From NCBI GenBank assembly GCA_021776755.1, contig JAJFFI010000200.1:1-5704 (forward strand): 5,704 nt of DNA, read 5' to 3'. This stretch comes from Alphaproteobacteria bacterium (GTDB taxonomy: Bacteria; Pseudomonadota; Alphaproteobacteria; JAJFFI01). Made by a program: the position numbers and the translations under genes. A model generated the notes under the pieces. The model was not told the origin of the DNA and made no database searches. It was given only the letters and a program-made list of their open reading frames with translations. Positions 1-5,638 of the stretch are shown here, in pieces (within the stretch, counting starts at the first letter, position 1; each line of letters begins with the position of its first letter).

Positions 1-1
1 G

Positions 2-67
2 TTTATTCGCGTTGGCCAAGGCTTTGCCCTCTTCGAGACCGGAGCATTCGTGCCGGTTTTTCAGTGA
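2..67 (+). CDS. C-terminal end of an unidentified protein (partial)
   Basis: One plus-strand frame is open from the window edge to a TGA at 65-67 and gives 21 residues ending in GAFVPVFQ. The stretch is hydrophobic with alternating glycines (VGQGFALFETG) and reads like a natural protein terminus. Another plus-strand frame is also open here but encodes a Ser/Arg/Cys-rich peptide typical of a shadow frame. I do not recognise the family and no start is visible. It lies just upstream of the CtrA-like box, so it probably ends before the chemotaxis transcription unit begins. The assignment rests on composition only and could be wrong. Confidence 0.35.
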   Translation, partial: FIRVGQGFALFETGAFVPVFQ

Positions 68-92
68 TTGGAGGAAGTCTAGCGCGCGGGTC

Positions 93-108
93 CTAACCTT
101 TTGTTAAC
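93..108 (+). promoter_or_regulatory. CtrA-type box upstream of cheR
   Basis: Seen: CTAA-CCTTTTG-TTAAC, which matches the CtrA full-site consensus TTAA-N7-TTAAC at every fixed position except the first. The TTAAC half is oriented toward the methyltransferase gene and lies about 100 bases before its preferred start. CtrA is the alphaproteobacterial cell-cycle and motility master regulator. I see no convincing -10 element downstream. The site directly abuts the GTG at 109, which argues against translation starting there. Confidence 0.6.
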
Positions 109-195
109 GTGGCTCCGGGCGGCGCCCTGCCCTTTACCGGTCATTATCTTTTCCCAGCTACGCTATTCACGGGAAACGACCGCCTCCTGAAGCTG

Positions 196-201
196 AAAAG
201 G
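196..201 (+). promoter_or_regulatory. Ribosome binding site selecting the cheR start
   Basis: AAAAGG ends nine bases before the GTG at 211. The longer frame could start at GTG 109, but it has no comparable site, adds 34 residues unlike a CheR N-terminus, and would begin inside the regulatory region. I therefore take 211 as the start. Confidence 0.5.
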
Positions 202-210
202 CAAAGCACT

Positions 211-1050
211 GTGCGGGACGAAGATTTCGATTTCATATCCGACCTGCTGCTCACGCGTGCAGGTCTCGGGCTCACACCCGAGCGCGCCTATCTGCTGGAA
301 GGCCGCCTGACGCCGATCGCCCGGAACCGCGATATGGCCGATGTCGAGGCGCTGTTGACCCGGGCCCGGACCAAGCCGGACGACGCGCTTTCGGCCGAAA
401 TCGTCGAGGCGATGATGGTGCGGGAAACCTCCTTTTTCCGGGACCGCGCGCCGTTCCGCCAGTTCTCCGACATTATCCTGCCCGACCTGATCAAGTCCCG
501 CGCGCGCGAGGGCCGCATCCGTATCTGGTGCGCCGGTTGCTCCACCGGACAGGAGCCCTATTCCATCGCCATGCTGATCAACGACCGGGCCGAGGAGCTC
601 ACGGGCTGGAGTGTCTCCGTGATGGCCACCGACATGTCTGGCCGCGCGATCGAGACCGCCCGCAAGGGTTACTATTCCCAGTTCGAGGTGCAGCGCGGGT
701 TGCCGATCGAGCTTCTGGTGAAGCATTTCTCGCGCCGCCGGAGCAAGTGGGAGATCAACGATCAGGTCGCCGGCATGGTGTCCTTCCACCAGCACAACCT
801 TCTGGACGGCGCCTCCCAGTTCGGGGAATTCGATATCATCTTTTGCCGGAACGTCCTTACCTACATGGATGATTCGATTAAAGATTCCATATTCGTATCG
901 CTCAGCGAAACGCTGGCGTCCGACGGATATCTGTTCCTCGGAATTGGCGAGACGACTGCTGGCCTCGCCGACCGGATGAAGCGCGCCCACGGCCTGCTCG
1001 GTGTCTATTCCCCGCTGCCGGAAAACTTCCGGCTCGCCAACACGGGCTAG
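211..1050 (+). CDS. cheR: CheR-type protein-glutamate O-methyltransferase
   Basis: This is a cytoplasmic methyltransferase expected to transfer a methyl group from S-adenosylmethionine to glutamates of chemoreceptors during adaptation. From the GTG at 211 it has 279 residues, normal for the family. Residues 1-85 form the helical CheR N-domain, with RETSFFRD at about 71-78. The SAM-binding loop CAGCSTGQEPYS follows at 107-118, an acidic ATDMS strand at 139-143, and the characteristic FCRNVLTYMD at 211-220. The C-terminal strand SDGYLFLGIGE is also typical. All key motifs are present. No tetratricopeptide or receiver extension is fused. The next gene is a CheY-like regulator 119 bases downstream, but no cheA, cheB, cheW or receptor lies in the window. 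It may be an accessory CheR rather than the main chemotaxis enzyme. A CtrA-like box upstream suggests cell-cycle or motility control. Confidence 0.93.
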   Translation: MRDEDFDFISDLLLTRAGLGLTPERAYLLEGRLTPIARNRDMADVEALLTRARTKPDDALSAEIVEAMMVRETSFFRDRAPFRQFSDIILPDLIKSRAREGRIRIWCAGCSTGQEPYSIAMLINDRAEELTGWSVSVMATDMSGRAIETARKGYYSQFEVQRGLPIELLVKHFSRRRSKWEINDQVAGMVSFHQHNLLDGASQFGEFDIIFCRNVLTYMDDSIKDSIFVSLSETLASDGYLFLGIGETTAGLADRMKRAHGLLGVYSPLPENFRLANTG

Positions 1051-1119
1051 GCGTCACGCACCGGGAATCGGCGCCGGCATTTACCAATACTTCACCCAAA
1101 TCCCGTTAGACTTCCGGGC

Positions 1120-1134
1120 TGGACCAGGCCTTGC
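1120..1134 (+). promoter_or_regulatory. Possible sigma-54 (-24/-12) promoter
   Basis: TGGACC-N5-TTGC has the GG and GC dinucleotides at the spacing required of a -24/-12 promoter (consensus TGGCAC-N5-TTGC), with two mismatches in the first element. Transcription would begin near 1146, about 24 bases before the response regulator start. No upstream activator site was recognised. A chance match is quite possible in GC-rich DNA. Confidence 0.25.
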
Positions 1135-1169
1135 CACGTCCAGGAACCGACCTGAACCGGACGTCACCG

Positions 1170-1715
1170 ATGTCGATGTACACGCTGGACAATCTGAGCA
1201 TTCTCGTCGTGGAGGACAATCCTCACGTGCTCAAGATGATTGCCCAGATCCTGAACAACTTCGGGGTCATGGATGTCCGGAAGGCGACGAACGGCGACGA
1301 CGCCTTTGTCGAATTCAGTTACGCGCCGCCCGATCTGGTGATCACCGACTGGGTCATGGACGGCATGGACGGTCTCGAGCTGATCAAGAAGATCCGCACC
1401 GACGAACAGAGTCCTGCGCCGATGGTTCCGATCATCATGGTCACCGGCCATTCCGAACGTTACCGCATCGTCGAGGCCCGCGATTCCGGGATCAACGAGT
1501 TCGTGGCAAAGCCCTTTTCGCCAAAAGCGATCTACGACCGCATCGTTGCGATCATCGATCGACCGCGAAAATTCATTCGCGGCAACAATTACGTCGGGCC
1601 GGACCGTCGCCGCCAGGACAAGCACTTCACCGGCGACGAACGCCGGGGTACGTCTTCTGACGAGACCGAGGAGATGAGCCCCGAAGGTCCGGCGCAGGAA
1701 GAAGCCGCCGCCTAA
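1170..1715 (+). CDS. CheY-like response regulator with basic C-terminal tail
   Basis: This is a soluble receiver-domain protein, about 181 residues from the ATG at 1170; a second ATG at 1176 is an equally possible start, and neither has a strong ribosome site. Numbering from 1170, the acidic pair of VVEDN is at 15-16, the phospho-acceptor aspartate in ITDWVMDGMDG at about 60, the switch threonine in MVTGHS at about 92, and the conserved lysine in AKPF at 114. The receiver is therefore complete and should accept phosphate. No DNA-binding or enzymatic output domain follows. Instead, about 50 residues form a hydrophilic tail with YVGPDRRR, a second basic cluster DERRG, and an acidic/alanine end. 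Output is probably through protein-protein contact. Pairing with CheR suggests a chemotaxis or related signalling role; the cognate kinase is not in the window. Confidence 0.92.
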   Translation: MSMYTLDNLSILVVEDNPHVLKMIAQILNNFGVMDVRKATNGDDAFVEFSYAPPDLVITDWVMDGMDGLELIKKIRTDEQSPAPMVPIIMVTGHSERYRIVEARDSGINEFVAKPFSPKAIYDRIVAIIDRPRKFIRGNNYVGPDRRRQDKHFTGDERRGTSSDETEEMSPEGPAQEEAAA

Positions 1716-2347
1716 CGTCCAGGCTTGCTCCCGCCCTGCGCAAAGGAATAGCGCAACATCGGCCGCAACCGCGCCATCAACCGGTCCGCCCTCGCAAGGC
1801 GTCCGGCAAGCCACGCCCTCGTACGCTCCTGATCTTTGCTCGGGTCCCGGCACCAAACCGCCAGCGTCGCGGTGAACAGCGCGGTCAGGCCGATTTCCTC
1901 AACCTGCTTCCGCCGTCCCTGCCCGTCGAGCAAGGCCGCCTCGCGGAGCCACTGCACGGTTCGCGACAGCCAGGGCACCATCGGCACATAGTGATGCGGG
2001 TGGAACGGCCAGAGCTTCTCGCTGAACATCTCGCGCGTCACGGTCCGGTGCGGCGCCAGCGCGTCGAGCCAACGCATCACCATCAGGTGGATGCGCTCGG
2101 GCGGCGGCAGGTCCGCGAACCCTTTTGGCGGCGCTGCAAGCATTGCGGCATCAGCCCGGGCCAGCCAGGCATCCGCCAGATCGTTCTTTTCCCGAAAGTG
2201 CATCCGGATGTCGGCCGGGGTAATGCCCATGTCGCCGGCCACCTCCCGGAGCCGCAGTGCGCTCCACCCTTCTGCCTCGGCCCGGGCCAGGGCCGCGTCG
2301 AGGATCGCGTCCGCTCCGTCAGAATATGCGGTCCGCAGCGCCGCCAT
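1712..2347 (-). CDS. TetR/AcrR-type transcriptional regulator (or COQ9-like relative)
   Basis: This is a 211-residue helical protein. Residues 13-60 fit the TetR DNA-binding domain: ILDAALARAEAEGW, then the helix-turn-helix LREVAGDMGITPADIRMHF and the following KNDL. The C-terminal ligand or dimer domain is divergent. Its end (about 167-190, RDPSKDQERTRAWLAGRL) resembles the closing helices of COQ9-family proteins, which share the TetR fold, so a non-DNA-binding function is an alternative. The start ATG overlaps the mtnA stop as TGATG, implying translational coupling and co-transcription with mtnA. The natural inference is that it senses a related metabolite or regulates this operon, but the ligand cannot be read from the sequence. 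Its stop overlaps the stop of the convergent response regulator. Confidence 0.82.
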   Translation of the reverse strand: MAALRTAYSDGADAILDAALARAEAEGWSALRLREVAGDMGITPADIRMHFREKNDLADAWLARADAAMLAAPPKGFADLPPPERIHLMVMRWLDALAPHRTVTREMFSEKLWPFHPHHYVPMVPWLSRTVQWLREAALLDGQGRRKQVEEIGLTALFTATLAVWCRDPSKDQERTRAWLAGRLARADRLMARLRPMLRYSFAQGGSKPGR

Positions 2348-3456
2348 CAGCCGGGCCGGTTGGGCCGCCGCTCAGGGTAGAGCGACAACAGACCCTCGGT
2401 GCTCGCCGGACAGACGCCGCGTTCGGTCACGAGCCCGGTCACGAGCCGCGCCGGCGTTACATCGAAGGCCGGGTTCGCGGCCGGGCTGGCATCGGGGCTG
2501 ATCCGGACGATCGTGACGGTGCCGTCCGGCGTCCTCCCCTGCACGTCGGTCACTTCCGCCCCGTCCCGCTCCTCGATCTGTATCTTGAAACCGTCGTCAA
2601 GCGTCCAGTCGATCGTGCTGTGGGGCAGCCCGACATAGAACGGCACCTCGTTGTCATGCGCCGCAAGCGCTTTCAGGTAGGTGCCGATCTTGTTGCAGAC
2701 GTCGCCGTTCGCCGCCGTCCGGTCGGTGCCGGTGATGCAGAGATCGACCTTGCCGTGCTGCATCAGATGCCCGCCCGCGTTGTCGACGATCAGTGTATGG
2801 GGCACGCCGTGATTGGCGAGCTCCCAGCAGGTCAGCGCCGCCCCCTGGTTGCGCGGGCGGGTCTCGTCGACCCAGACATGCACGGGAATGCCCGCGTCAT
2901 GGGCGGCATAGATCGGCGCGGTCGCGGTGCCCCAGTCGACCGTCGCGAGCCATCCGGCATTGCAATGGGTCAGCACATTGACCGGGCGGGCCTCTTTCGC
3001 AGCACCCTGCCAAGCGGCTTCGATCAGCGCGGTGCCGTGCTCGCCAATCCTGCGGCATGTCTCCGCGCTCTCATCGGCAATCGCTGCAGCCCGGGCCCAG
3101 GCGGACCTGAAGCGATCGCCGGGTGCGGCGGGCTGCAATGTTTCGGAAAGGTCGTCGACCGCCCAGCGGAGATCCACCGCCGTCGGGCGCGCGGCCAGCA
3201 GCAGCGTGGCCGCGGCGTCGAGTGCGGCGTCGGAGCTGTCCTGGTGCATGGCAAGCGCCATGCCGTAGGCTGCGGTCGCGCCGATCAACGGTGCCCCCCG
3301 CACCAGCATCGCGCGGATGGCATGGGCGGCGTCTTCAGGAGTTTCGAGCCGGGCCGTGACGAATTCGTGCGGCAGCCGCGTCTGGTCGATGATTTCGACC
3401 GCCACGCCCGCTTCGTCAGGCCAGATTGTGCGATGGGGTTTTCCGTCGACTAGCAT
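2347..3456 (-). CDS. mtnA: S-methyl-5-thioribose-1-phosphate isomerase
   Basis: MtnA converts 5-methylthioribose 1-phosphate to 5-methylthioribulose 1-phosphate, the aldose-ketose step in methionine salvage and related methylthioadenosine shunts. From the ATG at 3456 it has 369 residues, the usual size; an in-frame TTG at 3477 would add seven. In order: EIIDQTRLP near the N-terminus, the substrate loop RGAPLIGATAAYG at about 53-65, RPTAVDLRWAVD near 90-101, THCNAG with the catalytic cysteine at about 165, DETRPRNQGA, GTDRTAANGDV with the catalytic aspartate at about 245, NKIGTY at 255-260, and the C-terminal signature NPAFDVTPARLVTGLVTERG. All catalytic positions are present. The eIF2B-alpha-like relatives lack this full set. 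No other salvage gene (kinase, phosphorylase, dehydratase) lies nearby. It sits 86 bases downstream of the cyclase on the same strand, with no convincing terminator or SAM riboswitch in the gap. Confidence 0.95.
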   Translation of the reverse strand: MLVDGKPHRTIWPDEAGVAVEIIDQTRLPHEFVTARLETPEDAAHAIRAMLVRGAPLIGATAAYGMALAMHQDSSDAALDAAATLLLAARPTAVDLRWAVDDLSETLQPAAPGDRFRSAWARAAAIADESAETCRRIGEHGTALIEAAWQGAAKEARPVNVLTHCNAGWLATVDWGTATAPIYAAHDAGIPVHVWVDETRPRNQGAALTCWELANHGVPHTLIVDNAGGHLMQHGKVDLCITGTDRTAANGDVCNKIGTYLKALAAHDNEVPFYVGLPHSTIDWTLDDGFKIQIEERDGAEVTDVQGRTPDGTVTIVRISPDASPAANPAFDVTPARLVTGLVTERGVCPASTEGLLSLYPERRPNRPG

Positions 3457-3542
3457 GGCCCAACGGTAGCACAGCAAGCGCCCGGTGGTAGACCGTCAGA
3501 TTGGGACCCCGGGCGGAGGGCCCCGGAACAGGGAAAGGCGGA

Positions 3543-4598
3543 TCAACCGGCTGCCGCGACCGGTGTCTCCTCGGGATCTTCCATGCAGACGCGGTTGCGG
3601 CCGTCCCGTTTGGCGCGATAGAGCGCCTCGTCGGCTCGCTTGATGATGTTCGCAATCGGCTCGCCCAGGCGGTATTCGGCCGCTCCGATCGAAACCGTGA
3701 TAGCGCCCAGGGCCTGGCCGTTGTTCCGGTTCACGATACGCCGGCGCTCGACCATGTTGCGAATCTGCTCGGCCAGCGTGGCGCCGTTGTCGAGCGCGGT
3801 CTTGGGCAACAGGATGGCGAACTCCTCGCCGCCATATCGCGCCGGAAGGTCGCGGCCCTTCACATTCTCGGTGAACGTCCGGGCGACGAGTTTCAGCACC
3901 TCGTCGCCAAGCTGATGTCCATAGGAATCGTTGAATTTCTTGAAGTGATCGATGTCGAGCAGCAGCAGCGACAAGGGGTCGCCGCTCTCCATGCTCTCCT
4001 TGACATACAGCAGCAGCCTGTCGTCGAAGCATTTGCGGTTGGCGATGCCGGTCAGGGCGTCGGTCAGCGCTTCCTTGCGGATGCTATTGATGTTCTGGCG
4101 AAGCGTCTTGATCTCGCTCTGGGACTGGTTGAGGCTGCCTTCCAGCTTCTTGTGCTGGTGCGCCATTTTCCGGGTCTCTTCGAGGATCGCGCCGACTGTC
4201 TTCCGCACTTCATCGGCGGTCGCCGAGGTTGCGAGCTTCCCGCTGTGTTCGGCAAGCTGCTCGCCATACCCGGCGGTGCTTTCGTTGGCCTGCTCGAGGA
4301 ATTCCACGAGTTGGGTAACGGCCCCCTGGATGCGTTCGCTGGTTTCTTGCAGGGCGAGGGTGTGCGCGGTATCGCCGAAATACTTGTCGTAGATCTCATC
4401 GTTCCGGGCAGTCGAGAATTCCTGCTTGTTGCTGATCAGGATATTCATGTCGCGCCGGAGATCCGGGTTCGTGCCTGCGTGGTAAACGTACCAGACCATA
4501 TAGTTGTTCGGTGTGGCCGCGACCTTGTGCTCTTGCATGGCCGCCATTGCCTTGGCGGCATACTCGCCCGCCTGTTCGATTTCTTCCGTGAACTGCAT
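3543..4598 (-). CDS. GGDEF-domain diguanylate cyclase
   Basis: This enzyme is expected to make cyclic-di-GMP from two GTP. From the ATG at 4598 it has 351 residues; a GTG at 4625 would add nine, but only the ATG is preceded by a GGGGA ribosome site. No signal peptide or membrane segment is visible, so it is cytoplasmic. Residues 1-85 form a helical domain (TPNNYMVWYVYHAG near 29-42). A long, probably coiled-coil helical region follows to about 178. The catalytic domain starts at DALTGIANRKCF (180-191). It contains metal-binding DIDHFKKFND (215-224), the active-site loop RYGGEEF (254-260), VSIGAA, and ADEALYRAKRDGRN (322-335). Catalytic residues are intact. The product-inhibition motif RxxD is altered to KGRD (247-250). 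The N-terminal module probably supplies dimerisation or a signal input; I cannot name its ligand. A perfect CtrA box lies upstream. Confidence 0.95.
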   Translation of the reverse strand: MQFTEEIEQAGEYAAKAMAAMQEHKVAATPNNYMVWYVYHAGTNPDLRRDMNILISNKQEFSTARNDEIYDKYFGDTAHTLALQETSERIQGAVTQLVEFLEQANESTAGYGEQLAEHSGKLATSATADEVRKTVGAILEETRKMAHQHKKLEGSLNQSQSEIKTLRQNINSIRKEALTDALTGIANRKCFDDRLLLYVKESMESGDPLSLLLLDIDHFKKFNDSYGHQLGDEVLKLVARTFTENVKGRDLPARYGGEEFAILLPKTALDNGATLAEQIRNMVERRRIVNRNNGQALGAITVSIGAAEYRLGEPIANIIKRADEALYRAKRDGRNRVCMEDPEETPVAAAG

Positions 4599-4601
4599 AG
4601 G

Positions 4602-4607
4602 TTCCCC
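4602..4607 (-). promoter_or_regulatory. Ribosome binding site selecting the cyclase start
   Basis: On the minus strand GGGGAA lies three bases before the ATG at 4598. The spacing is a little short but acceptable. No comparable site precedes the in-frame GTG at 4625, so the ATG is preferred. Confidence 0.5.
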
Positions 4608-4668
4608 ATCGGTAAGCAGCCCCACCCGGTACTGCAGGTCTTTGTGTAGGGGATTGTCCGTCCCCGGA

Positions 4669-4684
4669 GTTAAATCGGTATTAA
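4669..4684 (-). promoter_or_regulatory. CtrA box of the diguanylate cyclase gene
   Basis: On the minus strand the sequence reads TTAA-TACCGAT-TTAAC, an exact match to the CtrA full-site consensus TTAA-N7-TTAAC, oriented toward the cyclase and ending 70 bases before its ATG. In CtrA-activated promoters the TTAAC half often overlaps the -35 region, which fits this distance. I do not see a strong -10. Binding could also affect the divergent imuA promoter, whose -35 lies about 70 bases away. Confidence 0.75.
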
Positions 4685-4752
4685 GACGCCGCCCGATGGC
4701 GGCCAGTTTGCTATTATTTTTAGGGGAACTTGGTACCCGCCTGCGCTCAACC

Positions 4753-4781
4753 TTGACCGGGGTTCACTCGCGGCATAGAAC
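4753..4781 (+). promoter_or_regulatory. Probable imuA promoter
   Basis: TTGACC (4753-4758) matches a sigma-70 -35 element at five of six positions. After 17 bases comes TAGAAC (4776-4781), a weaker -10 with four of six matches. The -10 overlaps the first half of the LexA box, the expected geometry for SOS repression. Transcription would start about 28-30 bases before the imuA ATG. Confidence 0.55.
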
Positions 4782-4792
4782 ATTAAGAGAAC
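4778..4792 (+). promoter_or_regulatory. LexA (SOS) operator of imuA
   Basis: GAAC-ATTAAGA-GAAC is the exact reverse complement of the alphaproteobacterial LexA box GTTC-N7-GTTC. It covers the probable -10 of imuA and ends 24 bases before its start codon, so LexA bound here would block transcription until DNA damage. The gene behind it belongs to a known SOS family, which strengthens the call. Confidence 0.82.
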
Positions 4793-4802
4793 AACTTCCT
4801 CC

Positions 4803-4809
4803 GAAAGGG
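4803..4809 (+). promoter_or_regulatory. Ribosome binding site of imuA
   Basis: GAAAGGG ends seven bases before the ATG at 4817 and supports that start. Confidence 0.5.
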
Positions 4810-4816
4810 CTCGTTC

Positions 4817-5614
4817 ATGACGCCGCAACGCACAAGACTCCCGGTCTCCGATGAACCCGTTTCGCTCGATGCACCGGCCATTGACGCGGCATTGCCGTGG
4901 CGCGGACTGCCCCGGTGTGTGCTGCATGAAATCGCGGTTGGCGGCGCGCCCGGTGAGGCGGAAGCTGCCACCGGATTTGCCTCGGTGCTGCTGGCGCGCC
5001 TCGCGGAGGCTGGACACCCGGCCGGGCTGCTCTGGGTTCTCCCGGCCAACACGGTCACGCGCGCGGCACCCGGCGATGTCGATCTCGCCCAATTCGGGCT
5101 CGACCGGTCAGCCCTGACCGTACGCCGGACCGAGAGCGCCTGCGACGCTCTGTCCGCAATCGAAACGGGTCTTCGCGACGCCAGAAACGCGGCGGTGCTG
5201 GCGGAAGCCGACGGGATTGGTCTGAACGCGTCGCGGCGCTTGCATCGGGCTGCCGGCGAAAGCCATGTGACCGGCCTCCTGTTCCGCCGGGCGGGCGCGC
5301 TCGATCCCGCCGCCCTGCCCCCGTCCGCGGCCATGACCCGATGGCGCATCCGGCCCGCGCCAGACGCGCACGCCAGTCTGGTTCCCTCCGGCGCAACGCG
5401 CTGGCGTCTCGATCTGCTGCGTTGTCACGGGGCGGCACCCGGAATCTGGACCGTGGATTATGACCACGCGACGCGCCGGTTCGCGCTTGCGCCCGCGCTG
5501 TCCAGCCGCCCGGCGGACCCGAACATCCCGTCCCTCACCTTCCCCGAAGGCGTGCGTCCGCGCAACGCGCCGGCGCCGGACACGCTGACGTCAGTGTCAG
5601 GCCTCGCCGGCTGA
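4817..5614 (+). CDS. imuA: ImuA-family damage-inducible mutagenesis protein
   Basis: ImuA proteins are RecA/SulA-like accessory factors that work with ImuB and the polymerase DnaE2 in error-prone translesion synthesis. This 265-residue protein has the family's order of signatures: LHEI at 36-39, TGFASVLLARLAEA at 52-65, LLWVLP at 71-76, a central region with CDALSAIETGLR at 109-120, ASRRLHRAAGES at 138-149, TRWRI at 174-178, and TRWRLDLLR followed by APGIWTVDYD at 207-216. There is no Walker A motif, as expected for the family. The last 40 or so residues are proline-rich and probably disordered. A LexA box at the promoter supports an SOS role. Unusually, imuB does not follow: only 24 bases separate the imuA stop from the stop of a convergent gene. 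The family call comes from recalled motif patterns, not a search. Confidence 0.85.
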   Translation: MTPQRTRLPVSDEPVSLDAPAIDAALPWRGLPRCVLHEIAVGGAPGEAEAATGFASVLLARLAEAGHPAGLLWVLPANTVTRAAPGDVDLAQFGLDRSALTVRRTESACDALSAIETGLRDARNAAVLAEADGIGLNASRRLHRAAGESHVTGLLFRRAGALDPAALPPSAAMTRWRIRPAPDAHASLVPSGATRWRLDLLRCHGAAPGIWTVDYDHATRRFALAPALSSRPADPNIPSLTFPEGVRPRNAPAPDTLTSVSGLAG

Positions 5615-5638
5615 CGGGCGGCACAAAGACTGGCCGCA

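Noticed and set aside
109..210. N-terminal extension of CheR from the GTG at 109
   Set aside because: The added 34 residues do not resemble a CheR N-terminus, the GTG directly abuts the CtrA-like box, and a ribosome site fits the GTG at 211 better.
163..990. Long minus-strand open frame opposite cheR
   Set aside because: It is a shadow of the cheR codons in GC-rich DNA; its His/Gly/Arg-rich protein has no recognisable family features.
1017..1033. Inverted repeat GCCGGAA-AAC-TTCCGGC at the end of cheR, as a terminator
   Set aside because: It lies inside the coding sequence and is not followed by a T run.
2257..3453. Long plus-strand open frame opposite mtnA
   Set aside because: The minus strand encodes a full MtnA with all catalytic motifs; the plus-strand product is Arg/Gly-rich and unrecognisable.
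3457..3542. SAM riboswitch or terminator between the cyclase and mtnA
   Set aside because: The GC-rich gap has short repeated G/C runs but no stem followed by a T run and no recognisable SAM-riboswitch core.
3501..4649. Long plus-strand open frame opposite the cyclase
   Set aside because: The minus strand has complete GGDEF motifs; the plus frame is an antisense shadow.
4649..4665. Short inverted repeat GGGGA-N7-TCCCC between the CtrA box and the cyclase start
   Set aside because: A five-base stem is expected by chance in GC-rich DNA and has no further support.
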